NCBI GenBank assembly: GCA_016278515.1
Contig: JADQBR010000002.1
Coordinates: forward strand, 124,001-188,000
Direction: 5' to 3'
Length of the DNA: 64,000 bases
DNA from: Bacillota bacterium
Lineage (GTDB): Bacteria; Bacillota; JADQBR01
Numbering within the stretch: the stretch's first letter is position 1; each line of letters opens with the position of its first letter. Below, one piece after another: positions 7,709-16,759 of the stretch. The notes under the pieces are model-generated. The model made no database searches, was not told the origin of the DNA, and saw only the letters and a list, made by a program, of their open reading frames with translations. A program made the translations under genes and the position numbers.

Positions 7709-10700
7709 ATGTACCTGAAGCATTTGCAATTAAAAGGATTCAAATCTTTTGCACATAAAACGACGATGGAATTTGGACCTGGCATTTCCGTTATCGTTGG
7801 ACCTAATGGGTCCGGGAAGAGTAATATTTCCGATGCCGTACGGTGGGTTCTTGGGGAACAAAGTGCCAAGTCTCTGCGAGGAAGTAAAATGGAGGATATT
7901 ATCTTTTCGGGCAGCAAAGAAAGAAAACCTGTAGGGATGGCTCAAGTTTCTCTTATGTTAGATAACCAAGATGGCATATTACCACTTGACTTTAATGAAG
8001 TGGAAATTACTCGCCGAGTTTTTAGGTCTGGTGAAAGTGATTACTTAATTAATAAGGCTAGATGCCGCTTAAAAGATATTCATGAACTGTTTTTAGATAC
8101 GGGAGTAGGTAGAGAATCTTTTTCTATTATTGGACAAGGTAAGGTTGAACAGATATTGATATCTAAACCGGAAGAAAGGCGTTATCTTATTGAGGAAGCT
8201 GCAGGCATAAGTAAATATCGGTACAGAAAAGAACAAGCCGAAAGGAAATTAGAAGATACTGAACAAAGCATCTACCGCTTGAAAGATATACTACAAGAGA
8301 TAGAGAGTCAATTAGATCCTTTAAAAGAACAAGCTGAGCAAGCCAGAAAGTATAAAAAGTTAAAGAAGGAATTTGATTCTTTAGAGATAAAATTAGCAGT
8401 TAAAGAAATAAAGGGTTTAAAAGAAAGATTAAAACAAATCAATGCCGAAAAAGAAGCCATAGTATTGAGCGCCAACGAACAAGAGGCGCAGTACAGACTG
8501 GCAGAAGCAAATAAGGAAGAGGAAAAGCTATTATTAAAACAAATGGAAGAACTTCTATCTGCATCCCGGACCAATTATCATAGTTTGGAAACGCAGATGG
8601 AGCGGCTCGAGGGTAGTATGGGGGTTCAACGGGAAAAAAAGAGTAATGCGGGAAAAAGACAGGAACAAGTTAGATCGGAACTTCAAAATATAGATAATAG
8701 GCAAACACAGGCAATGAAATCTATGGAAGAACTGCAGCAACAAAAGCTTCAATTAGACAATCAAATAACTGTTCTAAAGTCAAACATCACAGCAATTGAA
8801 AATCAATTTAATGAAGCGCACAATGTTTTACAAAACGACAATCTCAATAATGAACGGCTCAAGAATAAATTATTTGATTTGTTGCACAGTGAAAGTGGAT
8901 GCAGAAATGATTTGGCCCGATTAGAACAAAAGAAACAAAACACAGAGTTGCAAAGGAAACATGTTTTAAGTGGAACTGTTACAATAAGCCAGAAGACCGA
9001 CCAAGTTACTAAACAAAGGCAAGTAAATTATGAAGAAATCAGAAAATGCGAACAAAATGTCGAGCAGACAAAGGAAGAGTTAAATCAATTACGCCATGTG
9101 GTGTCCGATTTAAAATTAGAGCTACATAAGTCAAAGGAGCGGTATCAGAGCTTCCATAACAACTACTCAAGAACATTAAATAAGCTGGAGACGTTGGAAA
9201 ATTTAAGCAGTGAATATGAAGGCTTCTACAAAGGCGTTAAGAATATTTTGGTTGGAAAAGAAAGAGGTATTGGAAAATGCCAAGGAATTGAGGGCGCTGT
9301 GGCTCAATTGATTACTGTACCACAAAAATATGAACTGGCTGTAGAAACTGCCTTAGGATCAGCTGTTCAAAGTTTAGTTTCAAGGAGCAGTGCAGACGCG
9401 GAAGCAGCCATAAATTATTTAAAAGAAACTAAAGGCGGCAGAGCGACGTTTTTGCCACTTGATACAGTTCAACCAAGGATATTTAATAGTCGATATGATG
9501 AATTGCTATCCATGCAGGGGATATTGAGTTTGGCAGTGGATGTAATAAATATTGGAAAAGAGTATAAAGTAGTTTTAAAAAGCCTTTTAGGCAACGTACT
9601 TTTGGCTAGGGATATATCCAGCGCAGTAAAAGCGGCTAGAAAGAGCGGTTTTAGGGTCAAGATTGTTTCCTTAGACGGAGAAGTGATTAATCCCGGGGGA
9701 TCTATGGCTGGTGGTAGCAGTAGTTCAAATGAAACTGGACTGATCAGACGGGAAGGTGAAATTAATCGCTTAAAAGAGCAGGTATCACTTATTGGCAAAG
9801 AAATGGAATCTGCCAACCGTAAAGTAACAGCTAGCGAAAAAGAGCTACAGGCTAATGAAAAGAATATTCTAGAATTACAAGACGAATTGTATAGTCATCG
9901 CAGCCGGTTGCAGGCAGCACAGGACAGACAGAGCGTTCTCAGTAAAGAAATTAAGGACTTGGAGGAAAGGGCCGTAGAGCTTAACTGGCAAGTACAACAA
10001 TTGGAGAAAGAAGAAGAATTAGTTAGCGATCAGTGGGTAGAATTGCAAGCGGGATTAAAAACGGTGGAAAACGATAAACAAGATGTAGAAAATCAGCTAA
10101 ATTCACTTGGTAAAAATAAGGAACAGATGGAAGACAAAAAGACTTCATTAAATGCTGAACTAACAGATAAAAAAATTCAGTTGGCCACTGTTAACCAAGA
10201 AATTCAGGCTTTAATCGAAAAGCAATCTGGCCTCAACGATTTAATATATGATTTAAAAACGACGCGAGAAGAAAGAAAGGCGGAATTGAAAAGGCTGGAA
10301 GAAACAATTAGTGACATAACGAACGACCTGGTTGTTAAAGCACAATCCGCAAAAGAAATTGTTTTAGAGCAAGAAATGGTACAGCAGAAACTGGATAACT
10401 TTATAGAGGAGAAGTCTGCCAAAGAAAAGGAAATTTCTAGGCTGGAATTATTTATCAAGGAAAAACGACAGGTATTGGAAGAATTAGGTAAAGATCTTAA
10501 TCAGAAAGAAATTACTCTAACTCGATGGGATACTGAGAATGATAATAGGGTGTCTAGACTTTGGGATGAGTACCAGTTAACCTTTGAGCAGGCTGCCGCC
10601 GATTATCCGTCAGAAGAAATAGTCAGCGGATCTGGCAAACGATTAAGAGTGTTGCGCAGAGAACTACAGGAATTAGGGACCGTTAATTTAGGCGCTATAG

Positions 10701-11281
10701 AAGAATACGAGCGTATATTTGAACGGAGTAATTTCCTCGACAAACAGTTAACGGATTTACAAGAAGCAAGACAATCACTTAATAAAGTTATTTCAGAAAT
10801 GCAAGTTATTATGAAGAAACGGTTTTTAGAGACATTTAGTCAAGTGAATGAATGTTTTGATGAAATGTTTCAAAGACTGTTTGGCGGCGGAACAGCAGCA
10901 TTAAAATTGACAAGTACAGAAGATGTATTAGCTGCTGGGATAGATATTGTCGCTCAACCGCCAGGCAAAAAACTTAGTCATCTATCTTTGCTGTCAGGAG
11001 GCGAAAAAGCTTTAACCGCTATTTCGCTGCTGTTTGGCATTTTAAAAATAAAACCTAGCCCATTCTGTATTTTGGATGAAATTGATGCTTCTTTGGACGA
11101 AACTAATGTAGATAGATTCGCCCTGATATTAAAGGATTTTTCCGAGCAATGTCAATTTATCGTAGTATCACACCGACAAGGGACGATGGAATCTGCCGAT
11201 GACCTATATGGTGTGACCATGGACAAGTCCGGAACTTCCAAATTAGTGTCAGTTAAGTTAGACGAGAGCCAAGTAAGTTAA
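7709..11281 (+). CDS. smc: Chromosome segregation ATPase SMC
   Basis: Structural maintenance of chromosomes protein; with ScpA and ScpB it forms the bacterial condensin that organises and segregates the nucleoid. The 1190-residue product has the full layout: N-terminal Walker A GPNGSGKSN (31-39), long coiled coil, flexible hinge at about 508-665 (INPGGSMAGG near its end), return coiled coil, ABC signature LSGGEKAL (about 1095) and Walker B FCILDEIDASLD (about 1120). ATG follows AAGGGGAGAGG. It precedes ftsY as in Bacillus, here separated by a JAMM-like gene. Confidence 0.97.
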   Translation: MYLKHLQLKGFKSFAHKTTMEFGPGISVIVGPNGSGKSNISDAVRWVLGEQSAKSLRGSKMEDIIFSGSKERKPVGMAQVSLMLDNQDGILPLDFNEVEITRRVFRSGESDYLINKARCRLKDIHELFLDTGVGRESFSIIGQGKVEQILISKPEERRYLIEEAAGISKYRYRKEQAERKLEDTEQSIYRLKDILQEIESQLDPLKEQAEQARKYKKLKKEFDSLEIKLAVKEIKGLKERLKQINAEKEAIVLSANEQEAQYRLAEANKEEEKLLLKQMEELLSASRTNYHSLETQMERLEGSMGVQREKKSNAGKRQEQVRSELQNIDNRQTQAMKSMEELQQQKLQLDNQITVLKSNITAIENQFNEAHNVLQNDNLNNERLKNKLFDLLHSESGCRNDLARLEQKKQNTELQRKHVLSGTVTISQKTDQVTKQRQVNYEEIRKCEQNVEQTKEELNQLRHVVSDLKLELHKSKERYQSFHNNYSRTLNKLETLENLSSEYEGFYKGVKNILVGKERGIGKCQGIEGAVAQLITVPQKYELAVETALGSAVQSLVSRSSADAEAAINYLKETKGGRATFLPLDTVQPRIFNSRYDELLSMQGILSLAVDVINIGKEYKVVLKSLLGNVLLARDISSAVKAARKSGFRVKIVSLDGEVINPGGSMAGGSSSSNETGLIRREGEINRLKEQVSLIGKEMESANRKVTASEKELQANEKNILELQDELYSHRSRLQAAQDRQSVLSKEIKDLEERAVELNWQVQQLEKEEELVSDQWVELQAGLKTVENDKQDVENQLNSLGKNKEQMEDKKTSLNAELTDKKIQLATVNQEIQALIEKQSGLNDLIYDLKTTREERKAELKRLEETISDITNDLVVKAQSAKEIVLEQEMVQQKLDNFIEEKSAKEKEISRLELFIKEKRQVLEELGKDLNQKEITLTRWDTENDNRVSRLWDEYQLTFEQAAADYPSEEIVSGSGKRLRVLRRELQELGTVNLGAIEEYERIFERSNFLDKQLTDLQEARQSLNKVISEMQVIMKKRFLETFSQVNECFDEMFQRLFGGGTAALKLTSTEDVLAAGIDIVAQPPGKKLSHLSLLSGGEKALTAISLLFGILKIKPSPFCILDEIDASLDETNVDRFALILKDFSEQCQFIVVSHRQGTMESADDLYGVTMDKSGTSKLVSVKLDESQVS

Positions 11282-11350
11282 AAATTGAATAGTTACGATA
11301 CTCCTCGGGGAAAATATTCTTTAAATAACTTTAAACCTGGGAGGCTAAAC

Positions 11351-12481
11351 ATGAACATAAAGGGAATAGCTAGACCTTTAGTAGACGTATTGGTAGACCG
11401 AACATTACAATTGAGCCAGGGTAGGAATGCTGGATGCATTGGATTTTTGGATGAAGAAGGAGTAGTGTCGACACATACAGAAATCGTAGATGGTGGATTG
11501 AGCGGAATTCCGTTAAGAATCTTGCTAAGTAAGATGACGTCCATGGAAGGGGCGTCGTTAATTGAAGGTTTGTCTGTTTTACCGGAGCAGTCTGTGATAA
11601 TTATGACGAGACCGGGCAAAACAGGTTTGATTACAGACGTTTCTGGTGTGGATTTCTTTAATATGCCTATAATCAATATAGGAGTCAAAAATGACGGTTT
11701 GGCAGGTATTGGATTAATAACACCTAAAGAGGAACACTTTGATCTGGCTACGGAATCTGAGCAAATTAATTTGGCAACATTAGGTTCTTTAACAATGGAA
11801 GATGAAAAAGATGTTCTGAGGCAAGGGAATTTGCTCAGTTTAAAATATCTTGATGTCAGTAGAGAACTGGAGGCTGTTGATAAGGAGGTAAGCTTAGTTG
11901 AAAATCCGGAAGGAAAGGTAAGACTTAGCTATCCGCGTCTTAGTATAGACGTATTGGATAGAAGTCTGGCTGAACAACTAGTCAGTAAGTCAAAAGAGGT
12001 AGGTCAAGGCCGGGAGGTTGCTACAATAGCTGTTGTGGAAGACGGCAAGGTTAGCTCGGCTGGAAGAATTGTAGAAGGTGGTATGGGTTATGTGCCTTCA
12101 AGACTGCTAGCCTCCAGTGCGGTAGATATTAGTGCAAGATCTTTAATGCAGATTTACGGTGAACTAATTCCCGAAAATGCAGTAATAGTACATACACATC
12201 CTGGCGGGACAGGCGTGATGCATATTGGAGATGCCAATGCTGGGCCCGGCACATGGGGAAGGCCTATCATCGCTATTGGACACGACGCGGTTGGACAAAT
12301 GCGTGGTGCAACAGCCATAGAAGTGAGCGACAAGATTTATCAACTGGCAGATGAAGACGAACGATTAAATCAAGAATTTTTCAACGCCGAGACACCTGAG
12401 ATGGAGAGTAACATCCGCAATCGGAAATTCGGTGTTGCTCAAGAATATACTGATCTCTGCAAACCAATCCAAATACAATAA
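11351..12481 (+). CDS. Tandem JAMM/MPN-like protein
   Basis: Function unknown. The 376-residue product (ATG at 11351 after GGGAGG; a TTG at 11285 in the same frame is less likely) is built of two similar halves. The second half carries HTHPGGTGVMHIGD, with His281, His283, His291 and Asp294: the spacing of the JAMM zinc motif HxH-x7-S-x2-D, with His in place of Ser. The first half has the aligned segment MTRPGKTGLITD from Met85, in which the ligands are lost. Each half also shares a PIIxIG stretch after the motif and a DGG/EGG segment near its start. It lies between smc and ftsY. A JAMM-type metallopeptidase or a non-catalytic descendant is inferred. Homologues may carry misleading viral-protease labels in databases. 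Confidence 0.65.
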   Translation: MNIKGIARPLVDVLVDRTLQLSQGRNAGCIGFLDEEGVVSTHTEIVDGGLSGIPLRILLSKMTSMEGASLIEGLSVLPEQSVIIMTRPGKTGLITDVSGVDFFNMPIINIGVKNDGLAGIGLITPKEEHFDLATESEQINLATLGSLTMEDEKDVLRQGNLLSLKYLDVSRELEAVDKEVSLVENPEGKVRLSYPRLSIDVLDRSLAEQLVSKSKEVGQGREVATIAVVEDGKVSSAGRIVEGGMGYVPSRLLASSAVDISARSLMQIYGELIPENAVIVHTHPGGTGVMHIGDANAGPGTWGRPIIAIGHDAVGQMRGATAIEVSDKIYQLADEDERLNQEFFNAETPEMESNIRNRKFGVAQEYTDLCKPIQIQ

Positions 12482-12488
12482 GGAGAAC

Positions 12489-12554
12489 TTGGATAGCCTA
12501 TTTAAGATGGCAGGTTTGTTGCTTTCATCGCCTTTAATAGCTATAAATTCCTGA
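12489..12554 (+). CDS. Possible 21-residue peptide upstream of ftsY
   Basis: A TTG-initiated frame of 21 codons follows an AAGGAGA ribosome binding site that overlaps the stop of the JAMM-like gene. The peptide is hydrophobic in its second half (AGLLLSSPLIAI). The part from codon 7 (ATGGCAGGTTTGTTG) nearly repeats the first 15 bases of ftsY (ATGGCCGGTTTGTTA), so it may be a trace of a small duplication rather than a gene. Expression is unproven. Confidence 0.25.
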   Translation: MDSLFKMAGLLLSSPLIAINS

Positions 12555-12588
12555 AGATATTTTAATTAATTATGATAGAATACTTACG

Positions 12589-12614
12589 GTTAAGGCGATG
12601 CCTTAACTTTTTTT
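12589..12614 (+). terminator. Intrinsic terminator upstream of ftsY
   Basis: GTTAAGGC / GCCTTAAC around a GAT loop is followed by seven T residues. It separates the smc-JAMM unit from ftsY, which starts 71 bp further on. Confidence 0.85.
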
Positions 12615-12616
12615 AC

Positions 12617-12643
12617 GCAGGAAATCACTAGATAAGTGCCGAA
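12617..12643 (+). repeat. GCAGGA-N17-CGAA intergenic motif, copy 1
   Basis: Between the terminator and ftsY lies GCAGGA, 17 bases, then CGAA. A second copy with nearly the same spacing lies before rnhB at 23020-23045, also between two genes. Similar elements are, to my recollection, common upstream of genes in Peptococcaceae genomes; its role is unknown. Confidence 0.35.
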
Positions 12644-12684
12644 ACTTTAGTCTTATTGGCTAAATCATTTGGAGGTGTTCTTAG

Positions 12685-13605
12685 ATGGCCGGTTTGTTAG
12701 GAAAATTTAAAGAAGGCTTATCCAAAACCAGAGAAGGCTTTGTAGATAAGATATCTAACCTAGTTGCAGGGAAGCGAGAATTTGATGAGGTCTTTTTTGA
12801 GGAACTGGAAGAGATATTTATCCAAGGTGATGTGGGGATGGCCACTACCTTAGATATAGTAGGAAGTCTTAAACGGAAAGTAAAAGAGCAAAAAATCACG
12901 GAGACTAAAGATTTGTATCAAGTTTTGGAGGAACTTATAGTAGAATTATTAGGTGCTGACTCAGTCTTAAACGTCGAGGGCAAGCCAGCGGTTATAATGG
13001 TAGTTGGTGTCAATGGGGCGGGCAAAACTACAACCATAGGAAAACTGGCTTACCAGTACAAGGAGCAGGGAAAAAAAGTGCTAATTGCTGCTGGGGATAC
13101 CTTTAGGGCGGGGGCAATCGATCAATTAGAGATATGGGCAAATAGAGTAGGTACTCAACTTATTAAACATCAAGAGGGGTCGGACCCGGCTGCAGTAGCT
13201 TATGATGCTGTGAATGCGGGACGTTCAAGGGGTGCAGATGTGGTAATTATTGACACCGCAGGACGGTTGCAGAACAAGGCGAATTTGATGCAAGAGTTAC
13301 AAAAGGTGCATCGAATAGTTAGTAAGGAATTGCCCGGAGCTCCCCTGGAAGTGCTGTTGGTTTTAGATGCAACAACCGGGCAAAATGCCATTTCTCAGGC
13401 AAAGGTTTTTAGTGAAGCCGTTGGCGTCACAGGAATAGCACTTACTAAATTGGATGGTACTGCCAAGGGTGGTGTTGTTTTAGGAATTACCCATGAATTG
13501 AATATCCCTGTTAAATTAATTGGCATCGGGGAAGGGATAGAGGATCTTAGGACTTTTGATGGCCGAACCTTTGCTAAAGCTCTATTCACGGGAGAGGAGG
13601 AATAA
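12685..13605 (+). CDS. ftsY: Signal recognition particle receptor FtsY
   Basis: SRP receptor GTPase that docks ribosome-nascent-chain complexes at the membrane with Ffh. The 306-residue product is the compact NG form with little acidic N-terminal extension. GTPase motifs are G1 GVNGAGKTT (108-116), DTAGR (190-194) and TKLD (254-257), plus the SRP-type insertion box with DTFRAGA. ATG follows TTTGGAGGTG. In Bacillus ftsY directly precedes ylxM-ffh; here three salvage genes intervene. Confidence 0.96.
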   Translation: MAGLLGKFKEGLSKTREGFVDKISNLVAGKREFDEVFFEELEEIFIQGDVGMATTLDIVGSLKRKVKEQKITETKDLYQVLEELIVELLGADSVLNVEGKPAVIMVVGVNGAGKTTTIGKLAYQYKEQGKKVLIAAGDTFRAGAIDQLEIWANRVGTQLIKHQEGSDPAAVAYDAVNAGRSRGADVVIIDTAGRLQNKANLMQELQKVHRIVSKELPGAPLEVLLVLDATTGQNAISQAKVFSEAVGVTGIALTKLDGTAKGGVVLGITHELNIPVKLIGIGEGIEDLRTFDGRTFAKALFTGEEE

Positions 13606-13610
13606 TAACC

Positions 13611-14417
13611 ATGAAAGTAGGAATTATTGGAGGAACCGGTCTTTATAAGGCCGGAATAATTGATAACTTAGAAGAGAAAAATGTCATTACAAAATTTGGT
13701 GATGCTAATCTAATGCAAGGGAAATTTGGTGAGCATCAGGTATATTTTTTAAATCGACATGGTATGGGTCATAAGGTGCCACCACACTTAATTAACTATA
13801 GAGCTAATATATATGCCTTAAAACAACTCGAAGTAGAAATGATAATTGCTACCGCCGCCGTTGGATCCCTAAAAAAGGATATTGTACCTGGCACTTTGGT
13901 TATATTGGATCAATTTATTGATTTTACATCAGGAAGAGAACACACTTTTTTTACTGGGCAAAGCAACGGGGTTGTACATGTCGATCTAACGGAGCCGTAT
14001 TGCCCCAACATAAGGAAACTATTGGTTGAAACAGCTAAAGAAGCTGAATTAACTATGCGTGAGAAAGGTACTTACGTTTGTACCCAAGGCCCTCGGTTTG
14101 AAACACCTGCGGAAATAACTATGTTTACAGGACTTGGCGGGGATGTGGTAGGAATGACTAATGTTCCGGAAGTGATATTGGCGCGGGAAGCAGAAATTTG
14201 TTATGGAACAGTGGCTGTTGTAACTAATTATGCTGCCGGTATTTCTACCGCCAACCTCAGTCACAAAGAAGTATTGCAGGTTATGGCTGACAACGAGGGC
14301 AATTTAGAACAGCTGATTGGTAATCTACTTAAGAAGATAGGAAATAAAACCCAATGTTTTTGCGACCGCTCTGTATCGTCCCAATCAAAACTATCTTGGG
14401 GAATTAACGATGGTTGA
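13611..14417 (+). CDS. mtnP: Methylthioadenosine/methylthioinosine phosphorylase
   Basis: Phosphorolysis of a 5'-methylthio-nucleoside to 5-methylthioribose 1-phosphate plus base. The 268-residue protein is of the trimeric PNP/MTAP family: GIIGGTGLY at the N terminus, phosphate-binding RHG (49-51), TAAVGSL and TQGPRFETPAE. At the base-binding site the adenine-reading DYD of MTA phosphorylases is replaced by Asn206-Tyr207-Ala208 (TNYAAG), as in 6-oxopurine enzymes such as methylthioinosine phosphorylase. The deaminase encoded two genes downstream would supply that substrate. The 3' end overlaps mtnA by 8 bp. Substrate preference is inferred, so the symbol is used in the broad family sense. Confidence 0.85.
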   Translation: MKVGIIGGTGLYKAGIIDNLEEKNVITKFGDANLMQGKFGEHQVYFLNRHGMGHKVPPHLINYRANIYALKQLEVEMIIATAAVGSLKKDIVPGTLVILDQFIDFTSGREHTFFTGQSNGVVHVDLTEPYCPNIRKLLVETAKEAELTMREKGTYVCTQGPRFETPAEITMFTGLGGDVVGMTNVPEVILAREAEICYGTVAVVTNYAAGISTANLSHKEVLQVMADNEGNLEQLIGNLLKKIGNKTQCFCDRSVSSQSKLSWGINDG

Positions 14418-15453
14418 GACTATGTCTTGGAAAAACAATGTATTGCGCCTTCTTGACCAAAGTAAACTGCCAGCAGAAGTGGTTGAACTCAGTTGTAATA
14501 CATATCAAGATGTGGCCGATGCAATAAAGACTATGAAGGTAAGGGGTGCGCCGGCCATCGGTGCAGCTGCAGCGTTTGGCATGGTGTTGGGTGCTAACAA
14601 CTATACTGGTGAAAACAAAGACAATTTCTTTTCTTTTATGGATCATGTTGCTGAGACATTAAAAAGTACTAGGCCTACGGCAGTTAATCTATTTTGGGCG
14701 ATAGAACGAATGGAAAACTGTCTTTTACAATACAAAAAAAATCCATTGAATTCCTTATTAAAGGCCTTGGAGAAAGAAGCGACGGAAATATTTCAGGAAG
14801 ATAAGGAATTAAATCTAAGTATTGGTTATCATGGCAACAAAATCGTTCCATATAAGGCAACAATTTTGACCCATTGTAATGCGGGCAGCCTTGCTACAGC
14901 AGGTTATGGTACGGCATTAGGGGTTATTAGGGCAGCCCATGAAGCTGAGAAGCATATTTCTGTTTATGCAGACGAAACTAGGCCGTTGTTACAGGGTGCA
15001 AGATTAACTGCATGGGAGTTGATGTCGGAAGGTATTCCCGTTACACTGATTACTGATAGCATGGCAGGATACGTGATGAAATTGGGGAAAATTGATATGG
15101 TAATAGTTGGCGCAGACAGAATAGCGGCTAATGGCGATGTTGCTAATAAGATAGGTACATATTCTTTAGCTGTGCTAGCTAAAGAGCATAAGATTCCTTT
15201 TTATGTTGCGGCACCCTATTCTACTATTGACTTAACTTTAATGGACGGGGAACAGATCGTAATTGAAGAGCGGAGTCATGATGAAATTCGGAGAGTTGGC
15301 ACTATTATGATGGCACCGGAAAAAGTGCCTGTTTTTAACCCGGCGTTTGATGTAACACCCAATAGCATGATTACTGCGATTATAACTGATAAAGGTGTTA
15401 TTGGACCGCCTTTTAATGTAGGTCTAAAAAATAATGGATATAAAAGAAGGTGA
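14410..15453 (+). CDS. mtnA: Methylthioribose-1-phosphate isomerase
   Basis: Isomerises 5-methylthioribose 1-phosphate to methylthioribulose 1-phosphate in methionine or methylthioadenosine salvage; related to eIF2B subunits. The 347-residue protein has the expected RGAPAIGAAAA segment, catalytic Cys156 in LTHCNAGSLAT and Asp236 in VGADRIAANGDVANKIGT. ATG at 14410 follows TTGGGG and overlaps the end of the phosphorylase gene, so the two are likely coupled. No mtnB, mtnC, mtnD or fuculose-type aldolase gene is in the window. Confidence 0.93.
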   Translation: MVETMSWKNNVLRLLDQSKLPAEVVELSCNTYQDVADAIKTMKVRGAPAIGAAAAFGMVLGANNYTGENKDNFFSFMDHVAETLKSTRPTAVNLFWAIERMENCLLQYKKNPLNSLLKALEKEATEIFQEDKELNLSIGYHGNKIVPYKATILTHCNAGSLATAGYGTALGVIRAAHEAEKHISVYADETRPLLQGARLTAWELMSEGIPVTLITDSMAGYVMKLGKIDMVIVGADRIAANGDVANKIGTYSLAVLAKEHKIPFYVAAPYSTIDLTLMDGEQIVIEERSHDEIRRVGTIMMAPEKVPVFNPAFDVTPNSMITAIITDKGVIGPPFNVGLKNNGYKRR

Positions 15454-15458
15454 GTATA

Positions 15459-16757
15459 TTGAGTAAAATTGTTATTCGAGACGGAATTATCCTGCCAATG
15501 ATTGAGAGTTATTCTAAGGATAAAGATTTGTTCTTTAAGGGGAATCTATATATAGAAGATGGCATAATTAAGTCCGTCGGCAATGAGCCTGACAATTGGC
15601 AGCCGGACCAAGAGATAGATGCTAAGGGGAAAATCGTGATGCCGGGATTTGTTAACAGTCATACTCATGCAGCTATGACTCTTTTGCGTAGTTATGCTGA
15701 TGACCTGCCGTTAATGCATTGGTTAGAACAAAAAATTTGGCCGTTAGAGGCTAAGTTATTAGCAGATGATGTCTACTGGGGTACGCTATTAGCTTGTACC
15801 GAAATGATATCTGGTGGCACCACAACCTTTGCAGACATGTATTTTTTTATGAATGATACAGCAAAAGCAGTGGTAGACAGTGGAATGCGCGCATCTTTAT
15901 CTCGGGGAATGGTAGGGGCCGGCCCAACGGCAATGGAGGCCTTAACAGAAAGCAGGCTGTTGGTTGAACGTTGGCATGAGTCTCATCAAGGACGTATTAC
16001 TACTATGTTGGGACCCCATGCACCATATACCTGTCCACCTGATTATTTAGAAAAGGTAATGGACTTAGCTGACCAACTTAAGGTTGGTCTTCATATTCAC
16101 GTCTCTGAAACTGAACAAGAATATGAAGACATAAAAAAACAATACGGAGCCAGTCCTGTGGGCCTGCTAAATCAGATAGGCTTATTTGAGCGACCTGTTT
16201 TGGCCGCTCATTGCGTCCATTTATCTAATGAAGACATGGATATTTTGCAGCAGAAGAATGTCAAAGTAGTCCATAATCCGGAAAGTAATATGAAATTAGG
16301 CAGCGGAATTGCCCCCATTCCTGAATTGCTCGGGCGGAATATTACGGTAGCATTAGGAACAGATGGAGCATCCAGCAATAATAATCTGGATATGATGGGG
16401 GAAATGCGTTCGGCGGCACTCTTGCATAAGGTCAATAAAAAAGATCCTACTGTAATTTCTGCTTACCAGGCTTTAGAGATGGCTACGAAATATGGTGGGG
16501 AAGCTTTAGGTTTGCCAATTGGCGTACTAGCGCCAGGTAAAAAGGCTGATGTAATACTGATTGATTTGAATAAGCCTCATCTCTATCCATTGCACGACAT
16601 CCCGGCCCACCTAGTTTATGCAGCCCAAGCCAGTGACGTAGATACCGTTATCATAGATGGGCAAGTCGTTATGGAAAATAGAAATATTAGAAACATAGAT
16701 CAAGAGAAGCTGTTTTTTGAAATAACCAAAAGAGCGGAAAGACTTACTTCAAAATAA
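15459..16757 (+). CDS. mtaD: 5-methylthioadenosine/SAH deaminase
   Basis: Amidohydrolase that removes the 6-amino group of methylthioadenosine or S-adenosylhomocysteine, giving the inosine form. The product has 432 residues from TTG at 15459, which is 6 bases after AAGGTGA; an in-frame GTG at 15450 overlaps that site. Metal ligands are visible as NSHTHAAM (His68, His70), LHIHVSETE, AAHCVHL and LGTDGASSNNNLDM. It follows mtnP and mtnA in one unit, which fits deamination of MTA before phosphorolysis by the 6-oxopurine-type phosphorylase. Confidence 0.9.
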   Translation: MSKIVIRDGIILPMIESYSKDKDLFFKGNLYIEDGIIKSVGNEPDNWQPDQEIDAKGKIVMPGFVNSHTHAAMTLLRSYADDLPLMHWLEQKIWPLEAKLLADDVYWGTLLACTEMISGGTTTFADMYFFMNDTAKAVVDSGMRASLSRGMVGAGPTAMEALTESRLLVERWHESHQGRITTMLGPHAPYTCPPDYLEKVMDLADQLKVGLHIHVSETEQEYEDIKKQYGASPVGLLNQIGLFERPVLAAHCVHLSNEDMDILQQKNVKVVHNPESNMKLGSGIAPIPELLGRNITVALGTDGASSNNNLDMMGEMRSAALLHKVNKKDPTVISAYQALEMATKYGGEALGLPIGVLAPGKKADVILIDLNKPHLYPLHDIPAHLVYAAQASDVDTVIIDGQVVMENRNIRNIDQEKLFFEITKRAERLTSK

Positions 16758-16759
16758 AC

